Shown here: positions 49,303-61,574 of the stretch, in pieces | Numbering within the stretch: the stretch's first letter is position 1 | How the letters are laid out: every line of letters begins with the position of its first letter | Source: Lepus europaeus | Taxonomy: Eukaryota > Chordata > Mammalia > Lagomorpha > Leporidae | DNA length: 64,000 nucleotides | Reading direction: 5' to 3' | NCBI RefSeq assembly: GCF_033115175.1 | Contig: NC_084829.1 | Coordinates: forward strand, 15,264,496 to 15,328,495 | The notes under the pieces: model-generated | What the model was told of the DNA's origin: nothing | Database searches by the model: none | Seen by the model: the letters and a program-made list of their open reading frames with translations, nothing else | Made by a program: the position numbers and the translations under genes

Positions 49303-49626
49303 AGGGAGCTGGCACTGTGGCGCAGGGGGTTAAGCTGCCACCTGTGATGACGGCATCCCATGTGGGTGCTGGTTTCAATTCGGGCTGCTCTACTTTCAAT
49401 GTATCTCCCTGTTAATGGCCTGGGAAAAGCAGCAGAAGATAGCCCAATGCTTGGGTCCCTGTACCCATGTGGGAGACCTGGATGCAGCTCCTGGCTCCTG
49501 GTTTCCACTTGGCTCAACTTTGGCTGTGTGGCTGTCTGTGGAGTGAACCAGTAGATAGAAAGTCTCTCTCTGTCTCTCCTTCTCGCTCTCTCTGTAACTC
49601 TTTCAAATAAACAAAAATCTTAAAAG
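49303..49626 (+). repeat. C-SINE
   Basis: gggagctggcactgtggcgc head, tctttcaaataaacaaaaat tail. Confidence 0.9.
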
Positions 49627-50883
49627 AGGAAACAGCAGAGGCTTGTAGGTCACTCTTACCTCCCCTCATCCTTCATCCCTGAAGCCTGATGTGAGTGAGA
49701 TCCTCGTGTGGGAGGGGCCCTCCCACACCTGCAGGAAGGAAGCCAAGGACACACAGAAGAATCGAACAGGAAGCCTTGCCCAGGCCCAGATTACTACCTT
49801 AGACCACATCCTTCTGTCTCACTGTGCCCTCCTCAGCAGACCCTGCATAAGCACCCAGAGTTCCCTGTTTCCTTGGGTCTTGGATGCGGGAGGCCCCACA
49901 GTATATACACGCACATGCTTGCCTCTAGTCCTTCCGTCCTGGGTGGTGGGGCCTCAGCCCTGAACCCTGATGTGGATAAGAAAAGGAGCCTTCCCTCACT
50001 ACCTGGGTGTGCACGCAAGGGATGAAATACTTTTCAATTGACGAGAATCCCTCCATAGAGGTCCTACGTTACCATTTAGTTGTTAGGAACCTAAAATGAG
50101 CTAGCAAAGGAATTTCAACAGCATGTACTAGTCTTCATTTCTCTCTCTCTAGAATCTCAATCCACCAAAACCTTTGCTTCTGTTTCATAAAGCTGATAGG
50201 AAATATGTCCCCAGGTATCCCTGTCACTGGCTAATCCCCTGAGCAGCTCAAAGGCCTTCCTATAGACCCTGAAAGCACCTGCTGTTCTCCAAAGCTGTCT
50301 TTCAGGTTTTCAGTCACATTCCAGGGAGAGGTGTGGTCACTGGCCACTCTGGTCCAGACCATACTGCAAGAGCAAGGCCTGTACCGTTAGGTCAGAAAGC
50401 ACCAAGGTCACCCTCTGTCTCACTTTCATGCCAAGAGCTTGGGCTCAGGAGGAGTGGGGCCTCGCCCTTTACTGCACTGTGCCTGTGTGGATCGGTACCC
50501 ACCCAAACCTGCCATGACAAGAACTTGCCCTCTGACATATTCCTTCCCCCCTAAAATACAAGATACCCCCTTCTCCTGCTTTTGAAATCATTCCCCCATG
50601 GTCTCCTTATTTGCTGCAAGTGATTTATCTTGCGTGACAACTAGCCAGGAAGTGGGCCCATGATTCTGGGTGGGTCCCAGCCACTCAACATACAGAATGG
50701 ATAGTGTTTAGTGAAAACAGCACGTTTTAATTTTCTGAGCAAGACTTTTCTCACCACTAGCTTAGCAACGTCAGTGCTTCCTGTGATAAAATGAACTAGA
50801 TTTACTGTGATCCCTCTGAGAAGTAGCAATTTGCTTCTATTAATTCACTGAGTCAATTAAGGGACACTTTGGGAAAATCATAT
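49627..50883. other. DTNBP1 intron, nothing recognised
   Basis: No open frame with a family signature and no clear repeat. Confidence 0.5.
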
Positions 50884-50898
50884 TAAAGATTCTGTCAC

Positions 50899-51221
50899 AG
50901 GGGCCAGCGCTGTGGCGCAGCGGATTAACGCCCTAGCCTGAGGCGCCAGCATCCCATAAGGGTGCCGGTTTGAGACCTGGCTGCTCCACTTCTGATCCAG
51001 CTCTCTGCTACGGCCTGGGAAAGCAGTAGAAGTTGGACCAAGTCCTAGGGACCCTGCACCCATGTGGGAGACCCGGAAGAAGCTCCTGGCTCCTGGTTTT
51101 GGATCGGTGTAGCTCTGGCCGTTGAGGCCAATCAGGGAGTGAACCATCAGATGGAAGACTCTCTCTCTGCCTCTCCTCTCTCTCTGTAACTCTTTCAAAT
51201 AAATAAATAAATTTTAAATAA
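50899..51221 (+). repeat. C-SINE with target duplication
   Basis: ggggccagcgctgtggcgca head. Flanks AAAGATTCTGTCACA (50884-50898) and AAAGATTCTGCCACA (51222-51236). Confidence 0.93.
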
Positions 51222-51739
51222 AAAAGATTCTGCCACATTTTGTATTTCAAAACCAAAATAAAAGCTTAAGAGTTTAAAGTAGACACTGTAGTCCTTGAAA
51301 TGTCTCAAATCATCTTGTGCTGAGTTGCTGGGTTACACACAGTCTGCATCTCTTCCAGCATTCTCTTGCATCCACCACACTGTTAGGAAGTTTGCCCGAG
51401 TCACAGAGCAGGTGGGTCAACCCCAGGGAGGGCGCGGCCCACAAGCCACGTCCACCTAAAGCTCTTCCTCCCCAGAGCAAAAGGACCGCACATCCAACGT
51501 GTGGGTGACAGGTTCAGGAGAAAGGATGACGCCGGGAAACACAGCCACGGGACTTGGAAAACAAAGCGACCCTTCTGGGAGAGACGTTTATACCCACAAG
51601 GGCACCTGCCCCTGTGAGGCTGTGACTCACTACAGACCTCGCCAGTGGAGAAGGTGACCATTCTGGTCTAGGTAACAAACCTGAATCTGTGTAACAAACC
51701 TTACTCTTGTTCACCAGACTCTCCTGGAGCCCCCGGCCC

Positions 51740-52130
51740 CCCACCCTCCCTTCTGTGAGTGAACATGTACACAGGTCAGAGGCCTGAGCCTCCTCTTTGA
51801 AAGTTTCACTGCTCCCTGGGTATCAGCAATGTACACATGAGATACACATGTGCTATACATGTCACTCCTCATTTCCCAAATGTACACGTGAGGCACATGT
51901 TACTCGATGTTCCTGAGTACCATCAATGCACACATGAGGTATATGTTACTAGCTTCTGCTTGGTTTGCTCTTGTTAATCTGTCTTTCGTTATAGGGGCAC
52001 ACCTGAGAGCTTATAAAGGAAGATGAAAAATTATTTTTCCACCTCCATATGCTTCTCAGATTCTACACTCACTCTCCAAAGGTCCACAAAATCTGACCAA
52101 CAATAAACCTTACTCGTATCTCCAGCACTT
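51740..52130 (+). repeat. Possible LTR fragment
   Basis: Contains cttgttaatctgtctttcgt and aggaagatgaaaaattattt, an arrangement seen in mammalian ERV LTR ends. A related block appears to recur at 52290-52400. Also holds three imperfect tgtacacatgag units (51827-51945). Confidence 0.35.
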
Positions 52131-52669
52131 TTCCCGGTTACCCCACCCCAGCTGGCCTTACCCCACTCTCTTTCTTTGTTGCAGCAGAGGATGGTACTGC
52201 AGCCTAACGTAGCCTGAACGACTTTCAGGCAGGAGACACTGGGAGACTTCTCTCAGCATCTCCCACGTATACAGAAGGTGTTTGTGTTGTTAAACTTGTC
52301 TTTCTCTCATTAGCCTGGCCTTTGTTACATGGGTGTGTCCTCACTAACTAAGAACAATGAAGGGTGCAGGGAAAATAATTTTCCTTCACGCACACAGACT
52401 GATTCTTAACTTCCCCAGTCTTAAGAAGGAGGGGGACAGCACTGAGAACTCATAGCTGTGTTGGGCTATGAAGACAATCTCTTCCTGGTGAAGTGAACTC
52501 AATAAGCGTAACCAGAAAGACAGGTGCGCTGGGGAAACAGAGCGGAAGCCTCAGAAACCCTGACAGTCTCTTGGCTGGCAGGTGCGCTCTCCAATGTCCC
52601 TAACAGTCTCTGCTTGCACAACTCCCCAATCCCAATCCACACTGGCCCTCTTCTTAACTCCTTTCCTTT

Positions 52670-52840
52670 TTCATCTTATTTGAAAGGCACAGAGACAGAG
52701 TCCTACCTGCTGGTTCACTCCCCAAATGCCTTCAACAGCCAGGGCTGGTCCAGGGCCAAGCCAGGTACCCGAAACTCAATCTGGCTCTCCCACAGGTAGC
52801 AGGGTCTCAAGAACTTAGCCATCACCTGCTGCTTCCTAGG
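52670..52840 (-). repeat. C-SINE fragment
   Basis: catcttatttgaaaggcaca then ctgctggttcactccccaaa; truncated. Confidence 0.7.
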
Positions 52841-52889
52841 GTATGCATTACTTCCACATGGGTGCAGAGACACAAGTGCTTGGCAAAGA

Positions 52890-52987
52890 ACCAAATCTAA
52901 AAAAGTGCACACTATTGAAAAAATAAAAATCCCTAAACTGGAAGAAGACACTGGCAATCACAGACCTGACAAAGAATCCATATCGTG
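52890..52987 (+). repeat. Old L1 ORF2 fragment
   Basis: ggaagaagacactggcaatc and ctgacaaagaatccatatc resemble an L1 ORF2 3' segment; cut by the next SINE. Confidence 0.5.
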
Positions 52988-53323
52988 GGGCTGGTGCTGT
53001 GGCAGAGTAGGTAGAGCCACTGCCTGTAGTGCAGCATCCCATATGGGTGTCAGTTCGAGTCCTGGCTGCTCCACTTCCGATCCAGCGCTCTACTATGGCC
53101 TGGGAAGGCAGTGAAGATGGTCCAAGTCCTTGGGCCCCCGAACCCACATGGGAGACTGGGAAGAAACGCCTGGCTCCTGGCTTCGGAATGGCATACTTCC
53201 GGCTATTGCAGCCATTTGGGGAGTGAACTAACGGAAGGAAGACCTTTCTCGGTGTCTCTCCCTCTCACTGTCTGTAACTCTACCTCTCAAATAAATGAAA
53301 TAAAAAAAAATCTTAAAAAAAAA
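52988..53323 (+). repeat. C-SINE with 13-bp target duplication
   Basis: ggggctggtgctgtggcaga head. AAAGAATCCATAT at 52971-52983 and at 53324-53336. Confidence 0.93.
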
Positions 53324-53373
53324 AAAGAATCCATATTGCACACGTGTGTGTGTGTAAACCTCCTCGGGGCAGG

Positions 53374-53697
53374 TGTTTGGTGCAATGGTTAAGATGCCTT
53401 TTGGGACATCTGCATTCCATATCAGAATACATGGGTTGAGTACATGGGTTTGAGTTTTGGCTCTGCTCCCAACTCCAGCTCTCTGCACAGTGGCTATTCC
53501 TCAAGTACTTGGGTCCTTGCCACCCACCTGGGAGACTTGGATCCAGTTCTAGGCTCCTGGCTTCAGCCTGGTCCAGCTCTGGCTGTTACAGGTTTTTGGG
53601 GAGCAAACCAGCAGATGCAAGATCCCTGTTGCTCTGTCACCCTCTCTCTGTCACCCACTCTGCCTTGAAAATAAAAATTTAAAAATAATTAAAAATT
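53374..53697 (+). repeat. C-SINE, older subtype
   Basis: aggtgtttggtgcaatggtt and gggacatctgcattccatat head, tgaaaataaaaatttaaaaa tail. Confidence 0.8.
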
Positions 53698-53742
53698 TAA
53701 AAACTCAACAAGAAAGACAATCCAGTTAAGAAACAGGGAAGG

Positions 53743-53965
53743 GGTCGAAGCTGTGGTATAGTGGGTAAAGCCACTGCTTGCAATGCCCAAGTCCTTGGGC
53801 CCCTGCACCTGTGTGGTAGACCCGCAAGAAGCTCCTGGCTCCTGGCGTTAGACTGGCGCAGCTCCATTAGTTGTGGTCACTGGGGAGTGAACCAGCAGAT
53901 GGAAGACTGTCCCCCCCCCCCCACCTCTCTGTAACTCTGCCTTTCAAATAAATAAATAAGAGAGG
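53743..53965 (+). repeat. C-SINE with internal deletion
   Basis: tcgaagctgtggtatagtgg head joined early to aatgcccaagtccttgggcc; tail tttcaaataaataaataag. A C run lies at about 53911-53922. Confidence 0.82.
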
Positions 53966-53967
53966 GA

Positions 53968-54275
53968 GAGAGAGACATAGGAAAAATATTTCAATAGTCA
54001 TTTCACTAAAAAATGACTAACATACACGGTACCCATCATAGCCATTACAATGGCTACTTTAAAAAGGACAGAAAATAACAAGTGGGAAGGAACTGAACGC
54101 TCACAGTTAAACACAAACTTACAGAGCCCAGCAACTACATTGGGCAGAAATGAAAATGTCCACACAAAGCTGACCCAGGAGTGTGTACAGCAGTCCTCCT
54201 CCCAGAAGCCCCCACTGAAAACAGTCCGAGTTTTATGGTATGTCAGTTACACTTCAAGAAAACCGCTTAAAAACA
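53968..54275 (+). repeat. Old L1 3' end
   Basis: gcagaaatgaaaatgtccac (ORF2 end) and ttttatggtatgtcagttac (3' UTR end) are L1 landmarks; diverged. Confidence 0.65.
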
Positions 54276-54393
54276 AGAGCTCCCCTCCAGACTTCCTGAA
54301 AGCCCCCAGCACAGGGAGCACCACAGCAGCACGCAGGCACTGCCACACTTCCTCCTCGTGCAGGAGGGCAGCCTGGCCAGCAGGAAGAGCATG

Positions 54394-54641
54394 GCTGTGA
54401 AAGTGGGCCAAGGCTCACACGTGTGCTGTAAAAGCGGGCCAAGGCTCACACGTGTGCTGTGAAAGCGGGCCAAGGCTCACACGCGTGCTGTGAAAGCAGG
54501 CCAAGGCTCACACGCGTGCTGTGAAAGCGGGCCAAGGCTCACACGCATGCTGTGAAAGCGGACCAAGGCTCACATGCGTGCTGTGAAAGCAGGCCAAGGC
54601 TCACACGCGTGCTGTGAAAGCGGGCCAAGGCTCACACGCGT
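54394..54641. repeat. 31-bp minisatellite, 8 copies
   Basis: Exact 31-bp period from 54394; unit starts GCTGTGAAAGCGGGCCAAGG. Variants at single sites (gtgg, cagg, cgga; acgtgt, acgcgt, acgcat). Each late copy has one or two CpG. Confidence 0.96.
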
Positions 54642-55378
54642 GCTTCCTCGCTCCTGGCTGGGTCATCCGAACAGTCACTTACAGTCAGAGAGACAAGAAC
54701 ACTTCCCATTGTAGCGAGGACTGATCCTGCGGCTTATGTCTCTGAAAGAGGGTTCAGGACATGCTACCCCAAAATGCAACACCTCAACATTTAAGGAAAG
54801 GGCAGAAGCAGGAAAGTCTCTCTGGCCTTCCCCTGACTTCTGCCAGGAAGGAGTCCACACACCCAGCCCATCCCACCTGATGCAGGTCCCAAGCCCTTCA
54901 CTCCAGGAGCCCTCCTGATGCCCCGAGGAAAGGAGCGTCCTCCCCCCCGGAAGACTCATGGCCCTGCCAGGGCTCCTGGTTCATCACCTGACATTAGATC
55001 ACACCCCACCCAGTCACACTTCTGCAGGACATTTGGCATGAATACACACAGGTCCCCCGTTTGCTTGTGTATGCATTTCTGAAGACTGTTGTGTTACATA
55101 ATACGTGCATCAAATAAATCAGACTGCCTTTTTCTCTCGTTAATCTGTCCACTGTAGTGCCTCAACCATGAACCCTACAATGTATGGCAGGAAAATGACC
55201 TTTCTCCCCTGCACCCCTGGGCCTCTGGAAGCTGCCGTTCTCATAGCCACCAATGGCTCAGGTGTTGTCAAATCCAGCAACTGTGCTCAATCCTCACATC
55301 ACTGTGAAGTTGACAGAGTCATCACCCTCTCCAGTATCTCCAAATCTTGTCTGTCCTGCCTCCATCCCATCCTCCTCC
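54642..55378. other. DTNBP1 intron with possible LTR remnant
   Basis: tttttctctcgttaatctgtc at about 55130-55150 resembles the block near 51975, suggesting a related LTR fragment at about 54960-55190. Low support. Confidence 0.3.
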
Positions 55379-55570
55379 CTCTAGTATCTTCCAACTGGTC
55401 TCTCTCCTTCTAGTTAGCCCCTCTGCAATCTATCTGCCACGTACTTAACACCCAGTGACCTTTTCAAATTATGAGTCAGTCTACTTCCTCCCACACTCCA
55501 CTCAAAATCTGTTGTTGGCTTTCCTTTGCAATCAGAATGAAATCCAGACTCTTCATAATTGCCCATCAAA
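55379..55570 (+). repeat. L2-type LINE fragment
   Basis: gtgaccttttcaaattatga, ccacactccactcaaaatct and gcaatcagaatgaaatccag match the pattern of ancient L2 3' sequence. Confidence 0.5.
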
Positions 55571-55878
55571 CTGACGGGGTTGAGGCCACACCACCCAAAA
55601 CATGGTCTGAGAAGAGAGCAAAAGCAGGACGCCACGCTGACCTCCTGCAGCCCTTCTCCCCAGAGCATTCCACAAAGGAGCCTCTGCAGCAGCTCGTGAG
55701 ACACCCACCAGAGAGATACCCTCCTTGTACCCAGGAGAAAGGGGCACTCCCGTCTCTGAACACACAGCCTCACTGGGTCCCCTCCCCCAGTTCATTGCAT
55801 GAGGTCCTCCCCTTTTGTCCTCCACCTCCATTTCTCCACTGCTGACCGCATTCGTCAAACGTAACACAAAAATGCACA

Positions 55879-56230
55879 CTGCTATGGCTTGGGTCGAAAG
55901 CTGGATCTCCAGTGTCGGGGAGCACAGGTGGTGGGAGCTCTGAGAGGTGGGGCCTACTGGGAGTGGTCAGATCCTTGGGGCACTGCCCTCAGACAGGATT
56001 AAGGAAGCACGCATGGACCCTGATTAGGGTGAGTTACTACAGAAGGGCCAGCCTGACCCCTCCCTGCCTCTCACGTGCTCCTGTCATGAAGTCCTTGCCA
56101 GAGGCGGAAAAATCGGGCCACCCAATCTTGAACTTTGAGCCTCCACAACTGCATGCTAAAGAAACCTTTCTCTTCCTGCTGCTCAGCCTCAGGTGTGTTG
56201 TGACAGCAATGGAAAACTGCGACCACAGGT
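55879..56230 (+). repeat. MaLR-type LTR fragment
   Basis: gctatggcttgggtcgaaag start, gaggtggggcctactgggag, then cttgaactttgagcctccac near the end. This is the order of landmarks in MLT1/MST-type LTRs. Diverged. Confidence 0.6.
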
Positions 56231-56929
56231 CTCCCTGTTTAAGTGGGACTTGATTTCTACAGCCTCCAATTTCACAGAAGATGCACATGAAGTAACGCTG
56301 TGTACTTTCCTCTTTAACCTGTCTGTCACAGGCTCTTTTCTCCCTTACAAAGCCCTCTGGGATGGGACTTCTGCCAGTTTCCCCAGCCACGCAGGCTTTT
56401 TCCAGTTTGACTTCAAGAATGCCAAGGTCTTCAACTTCTTTAGGGCCTTTCGATCTGTCACGGTCCTTCTGCCTGGAAGTCTCTCCCAGCTTCCTCACCA
56501 TATTAACCCTCATTCTCGTCCTCGAGTCTCAGTCCTTCAGCTAGCTCCCTTCTCACCTCTCCCCAGGTTAAATTACGAGTCTGAGAGGGTGAGTGCCTGT
56601 GTACACTGCCTCCTCCCACCAGACAAAACCCCGGGAGGATGTCTCTCGCATCTCCTCTCCGGCTCTCCCTCCCTCTTGCTCCTCCCTTTCTCTGTATGTC
56701 TGTACACCAGCATGCATATACACTCAGAATCTGCACATACACGTATGCACACACATGCCTACTAGCTTGCAGAGGGCTGGTACACAGTAGTCAATCAACA
56801 GGTAAATCTCTTAAGGTTTACAGAGTAAGATGTACAGTCTTCCAGTACCTCTCCCAAGGGCCCCAAGAACACTTAGAGTCCTCTGTGTTCTCAAAGGCAC
56901 TTAAACTTGTACATGCACTCATTAAAACA

Positions 56930-57065
56930 ATTGTCTTGTTGCTTTTCTATATATCTCTTCCCAATAGACTGTCAGCTTCTTAAAAGCCAGAATCTTGTCA
57001 AAGTGGAATCCTCAGTACTTAGCAAGGAAACAGGCATAAATCTCAACTCAACCAGGAAATACTGA
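56930..57065 (+). repeat. L2-type 3' end
   Basis: tagactgtcagcttcttaaa and gaatcctcagtacttagcaa match the common L2 3' end pattern. Confidence 0.6.
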
Positions 57066-57089
57066 TTAAGACAAAAATTCTTATTTTTT

Positions 57090-57395
57090 CTGTTTCTGTT
57101 TGTACACACACAGACACACACACACAAATGCTCCCATGTGCTGCTGGTTCACTCCCCAAGTGCAGGCAAAGGCCAGGGCTGGGCCTAAAGCCAAGAGCCA
57201 GGAATGCCATCCAGGTCTTGCATGTGGGTGGGCAGGGAATCAAGTACTTAAGCCACCACCACTGCCTCCCAGGGTGTACATTAACAGGAAGTTGGGAGTC
57301 AGGAGCCAGCGGTGGGTATCAAACCCCGGTACTCCAAATATGGGATGTGGGTATTCTAATTACCAGGCCAAATGCCCACCCAGAAATTCATTTTT
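57090..57395 (-). repeat. C-SINE, diverged
   Basis: gctgctggttcactccccaa, ttaacaggaagttgggagtc; older copy ending gccaaatgcccaccc. Confidence 0.7.
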
Positions 57396-57497
57396 TAAAA
57401 TCTTTCACTTGGGCAATCTTTACAGATACCAGTAACATACCCATGGTTTTAACTTTTATTTTTTAAAAAAATAGCTAATCAGAAATACAAAGCCTTA

Positions 57498-57817
57498 GGG
57501 GCTGGCACTGTGGCGTAGCTGGTAAAGCTGTAGTGCTGGCATTCCATATGGGCGCCAGTTCGAGTCTTGGCTGCTATCCAGCTCTTTGCTATGGCCTGGG
57601 AAAGCAATCGAGGATGGCCCAAGTCTTTGAGCCCCTGCACCTGCATGGGAGACCCAAAGAAGCTCCTGGCTCCTGGCTTTAGATCGGTGCAGCTCTGGCC
57701 ATTGTGGCCAATTGGGGAGTGAACCAGTAGATGGAAGACCCCCAACTCCTGCTGCCTCTCTTTTTCTTTTTGTGTAACTCTGACTTTCAAATAAATAAGT
57801 CTTTTTTAAAAAAAGAA
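57498..57817 (+). repeat. C-SINE with 13-bp target duplication
   Basis: ggggctggcactgtggcgta head. AGAAATACAAAGC at 57481-57493 and 57818-57830. Confidence 0.93.
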
Positions 57818-57835
57818 AGAAATACAAAGCTATAG

Positions 57836-58126
57836 TGGGAATTAGCCTGTTATGACACCTGCATCCCATATCAGGGTGCCTGGGTTTGATTCCTGGCATA
57901 AATCTACTGAACTGGCAGTTACTTATTGGGCATCGGGTTCGAGTCCCGGTTGCTCCTCTTCCAGTCCAGCTCTCTGCTGTGGCCCGGGTGGGCAGTGGAG
58001 GATGGCCCAAGCCCTTGGACCCCTGTACCCGCATGGGAGACCAGGAGGAAGCACCTGGCTCCTGGCTTCGGATTGGCACAGCTCTGACGTGGCAACCATT
58101 TGGGGATTGAATCAATGGAAGGAAGA

Positions 58127-58169
<43 letters not shown>

Positions 58170-58215
58170 AACTCTACCTGTCAAATAAAAAATAAAATAA
58201 AATAAAATAAAAATC
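57836..58215 (+). repeat. Two joined C-SINE fragments
   Basis: An older head (ttatgacacctgcatcccat) runs into a GC-rich-subtype body from about 57930 (catcgggttcgagtcccgg), with a (CT)n run at about 58131-58160 and an (AAAAT)n tail. Confidence 0.75.
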
Positions 58216-58682
58216 TGAAACTACATATGGCCATTACTGGGGCTTATAATATGATAGCCTAAGTATGATGTTCCACGTGCAGGGTACTTAAAGAAGAAGC
58301 CTCAGGGTTTCTCTGCACCGCTCCTCCCCAGCACCGGCGTCCAAAAGCAGGTGAGGGACCCCGAGCACAGGAGCGTCTTCGGCTGGCTACAGCCCCTCCC
58401 TGTGATCTCAGGCACCATGGGAGACGCCCGCCAGAGCCACCCAGGCAGACTCCCATCTACCCCTCAGTCTTTGTCCACATACAGCTCTGTCCTCACCTCC
58501 TCCCAGAGCCCAGAGGAACTCTGTCCCAGGCTCCTGGTCTCTTCCTTGGGCCCATTCATCTCCCCTAAGCATTACTGACTTTCCACAGAAATATTCTCCT
58601 CTCTAAGAACAAGGTTTTGAACTGCAACCACCAGGCTCTCTGGTGAGTTTCCTACTTTGTGTTACCCCTGTGTGCTTGCACG

Positions 58683-58895
58683 TTAACACACCCATCTACC
58701 TTCAGAGGGGAGACAGCTCCTTCACCTTGTATACATTAACACACCAATCTACCTTCAGAGGGGAGACAGCTCCTTCACCTTGTATACATTAACACACCCA
58801 TCTACCTTCAGAGGGGAGACAGCTCCTTCACCTTGCGCACGTTAACACATCCATCTACTTTTAGAGGGGAGAAAGCTCCTCTCACCTCTAAGTTA
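58683..58895. repeat. 53-bp minisatellite, about 4 copies
   Basis: Period 53 from 58683 (58736, 58789, 58842). Unit contains ctaccttcagaggggagaca; the last copy is diverged and shortened. Confidence 0.92.
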
Positions 58896-59427
58896 CACAC
58901 AGTTTCCATACTGTTGTCCAAATACACCTCGGCATTGTAACCTACTCTAGCCTAGAGAGCAAATAAATCAATTCCTGGTAACAATAATCTTTCAGAATAA
59001 ACTAAAAATTGATATAGAAGACGCAAAAAAAACAAACAAAAAACACAAAACACTCCCTATGTATGCTCACATCCTATAAAAAGAAACCAATATGAAAATG
59101 AAGCTCGCGTTTTCATATAAAGACTTGAAGATATAGGGTTTGAATAACTTTCCTGCAAAAATCAATTCTATTTTCAAAAAATTTTCAAAAAATAGAGTAA
59201 TGCATTATAATGTACAGAAGGCTTTCTTTGGGCCGTTTCATGTTTTTATTTGAGAACTGGACAGACTGGTAACCAAAACATCCCTTCCTCTTAATCAATA
59301 CACACACTGTTACCATAAGAGCTCCTAAACAGCTTAACGCTCTGACTAGAAAACAGAGATGTACAAGAAAAAGCGTAGTTTCAGATTTTACTCCACAGGG
59401 CTACGAAAATATAGATGTTTCACAAGA

Positions 59428-59560
59428 TATGAGGGCAATTCAAAAAGTTCAGAAAGTGTTTAGTAAGAGTTTTCAAAAAGAAATATAAGTCATCCACATC
59501 ATCTCCAAAAACGGAAGTTAAATGGAAAATGGAGTGGAAAATGTAAAGATTTTAGTGCAA
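59428..59560. mobile_element. Mariner-like MITE remnant
   Basis: gagggcaattcaaaaagttc start and gattttagtgcaaaacattt middle resemble the element at 33270. Partial; ends uncertain. Confidence 0.4.
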
Positions 59561-59585
59561 AACATTTCTCAAATGCACGCACATG

Positions 59586-59712
59586 AGGGATCTTCCAAAA
59601 GGTCATGGAATATGCATGTTACAAAAAAAGTATAGGTTTCACAATTTCTGCATCAAAATGTACTTATTTTTTAAGCCCACTTTTCCAGAAACATTTTGAA
59701 GTATCCTATGTG
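59586..59712. mobile_element. Mariner-like MITE
   Basis: gagggatcttccaaaaggtc at the left, cagaaacattttgaagtatc at the right: inverted ends, with a central gcatcaaaatgtacttattt. Confidence 0.55.
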
Positions 59713-61053
59713 GTAAAACTTTCAGAACAAATTACATGGTGACAGCAGCCTAGCTCTTCTTCCGACTTACATGCAGTCTCGGGTGGGAAGCTGTGTCTCC
59801 CCTCTGGCACAGGTCCTGCCTAGGGTATCTCGGATACGCCAGTCTGCTTCCACCCTGCACAATGAGCTTCACGAAGACTCGGGAGGAAGGCAACACTGTC
59901 ATCAGCATAAGCAGATTAAACTGAAAAGTAGTAATTGCCAAATCCGTTCAACAGAGGTTAACAAAAAAGGTGGAAAGAGGGATATGAGAAAGAAACCTGG
60001 AGGACCTGTGTCACTCTTCCAAGATACAGGATGACCGTGTTCACAGTGGAATATGCTAGAGCAACCTGCAACAGCAAAGGGAACACTACTGGAATTTCTG
60101 TGTGACACATGAACAGCCTATGTTTGGAAAAGTATAAAAATACCAGAAACAGTTCTTCCCATTAGTCTAACCTTGCCACCCAAGAGAACAAAAGGAGGGT
60201 AAAGGGGAGAAACCAGAAAATGTGCTGTCATTCTGTCAGGTGATATAAGAACAATGCAGCAAGTATGCTAACAATGCCCTGTTTGTGCACCTGCCCCCTC
60301 TTCCTTTCTGGGCAAGCACCACCACCACCACCAACACTCCACCTTCTAAACCAGGGAGTGCAGTGGCACCTAAAAAACTAAACTGCCCCTCTATCAGGCA
60401 GAGCCATAAACTACAGTGACTCTGTTTGCAGAGTGAGCACTTCACAGAGCGTTCCTCTGGGAATGCTTAAAAACAGGGCAGTTGTACTCCCGGCTTTCTG
60501 TGAAATTTCACTTAAAGGGGTACACACTTGCTGACGGATATCAACATCTGAATGCATTTTGTTAATCGAATACCAGACAACATGCACTCAGACAGAGTTA
60601 CTCTTAGTAAAGGAGCAGCCAGTGAACCATTTACAGCAGGCCTCCCTGGGTTGTGGTCTGGCTTTCCCCATGGTTAAACACTTGTCTCAGCTCTTTAAAG
60701 AAAGACCGCATTCACGTAACTTTTATTGCAGTATGCTGTCATAACTGTTCTATTTTATTGTTAGTCACTGTTGATAACTTGTTACTGGGCCTAAATGATG
60801 TTAACCTGATAACAGGTATACAGGAAAAAACAGTACACACAAAGCTCAAGTACTATCTGCAGTTTCAGGTATCCACTGTGGGTCTCAGAACAGATCCTCC
60901 ATGGGTAACGGACAACTTTCCTACTGCATTACGAGACATAAATCAGTTTAACGTCTATCTCACTAATTAATCCAATAAACCTGATATTACACTTTCTCTC
61001 TTAATGGCATTATAGTAGTTGTTATACTATTTTTACAAAAAAGAACAGTATTG
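59713..61053. other. DTNBP1 intron, nothing recognised
   Basis: Unique-looking sequence with a short (ACC)n run near 60309-60325. No supported exon or repeat. Confidence 0.5.
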
Positions 61054-61386
61054 TGGGGGCCGGCGCTGTGGCATAGCAGGTAAAGCCGCTGCCTGCAGTG
61101 TCAGCATCCCATATGGGCGCCAGTTCGATTCCTGGCTGCTCTACTTCTGATCCAGCTCTCTGCTATGGCCTAGAAAAGCAGCAGAGGATGGCCCAAGTCC
61201 TTGGGCCCCTGCACCCCAGTGGGAGACCGGAGGAAGCTCCTGGCTCCTGATCAGTGCAGCTCTGGCCCTTGTGACCAATTGGGGAGTGAACTAGCAGATG
61301 GAAGATCTCTCTCTCTCCCTGCCCCTCCTCTTTGTGTTAACTCTTCCAAATAAATACATAAATCTTAAAAAAAAAAAAAAAAAAAA
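61054..61386 (+). repeat. C-SINE
   Basis: gggggccggcgctgtggcat head, ttccaaataaatacataaat and a long A tail. Confidence 0.93.
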
Positions 61387-61574
61387 AGTGAGCCAGCACC
61401 ACGGTTCACTAGGCTAATCCTCCACCTGTGGAGGAAGTACCTGGCTCCTGGCTTCAGATAGGCACAGCGCCAGCCATAGCGGCCATTTTGGGGGTGAACC
61501 AACGGAAGGAAGACCTTTCTCACTGTCTCTCTCTCTCACTGTCTAACTCTGCCTGTCAAAAAAAAAAAAAAAAG
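61387..61574 (+). repeat. C-SINE (GC-rich subtype) with large internal deletion
   Basis: Follows directly on the A tail of the previous copy. Head ends at cctccacctgtgg and joins aggaagtacctggctcctgg; about 140 bp of the body is missing. Confidence 0.85.

Noticed and set aside
57495..58184. 229-codon minus-strand frame
   Set aside because: Chance frame through back-to-back SINEs.
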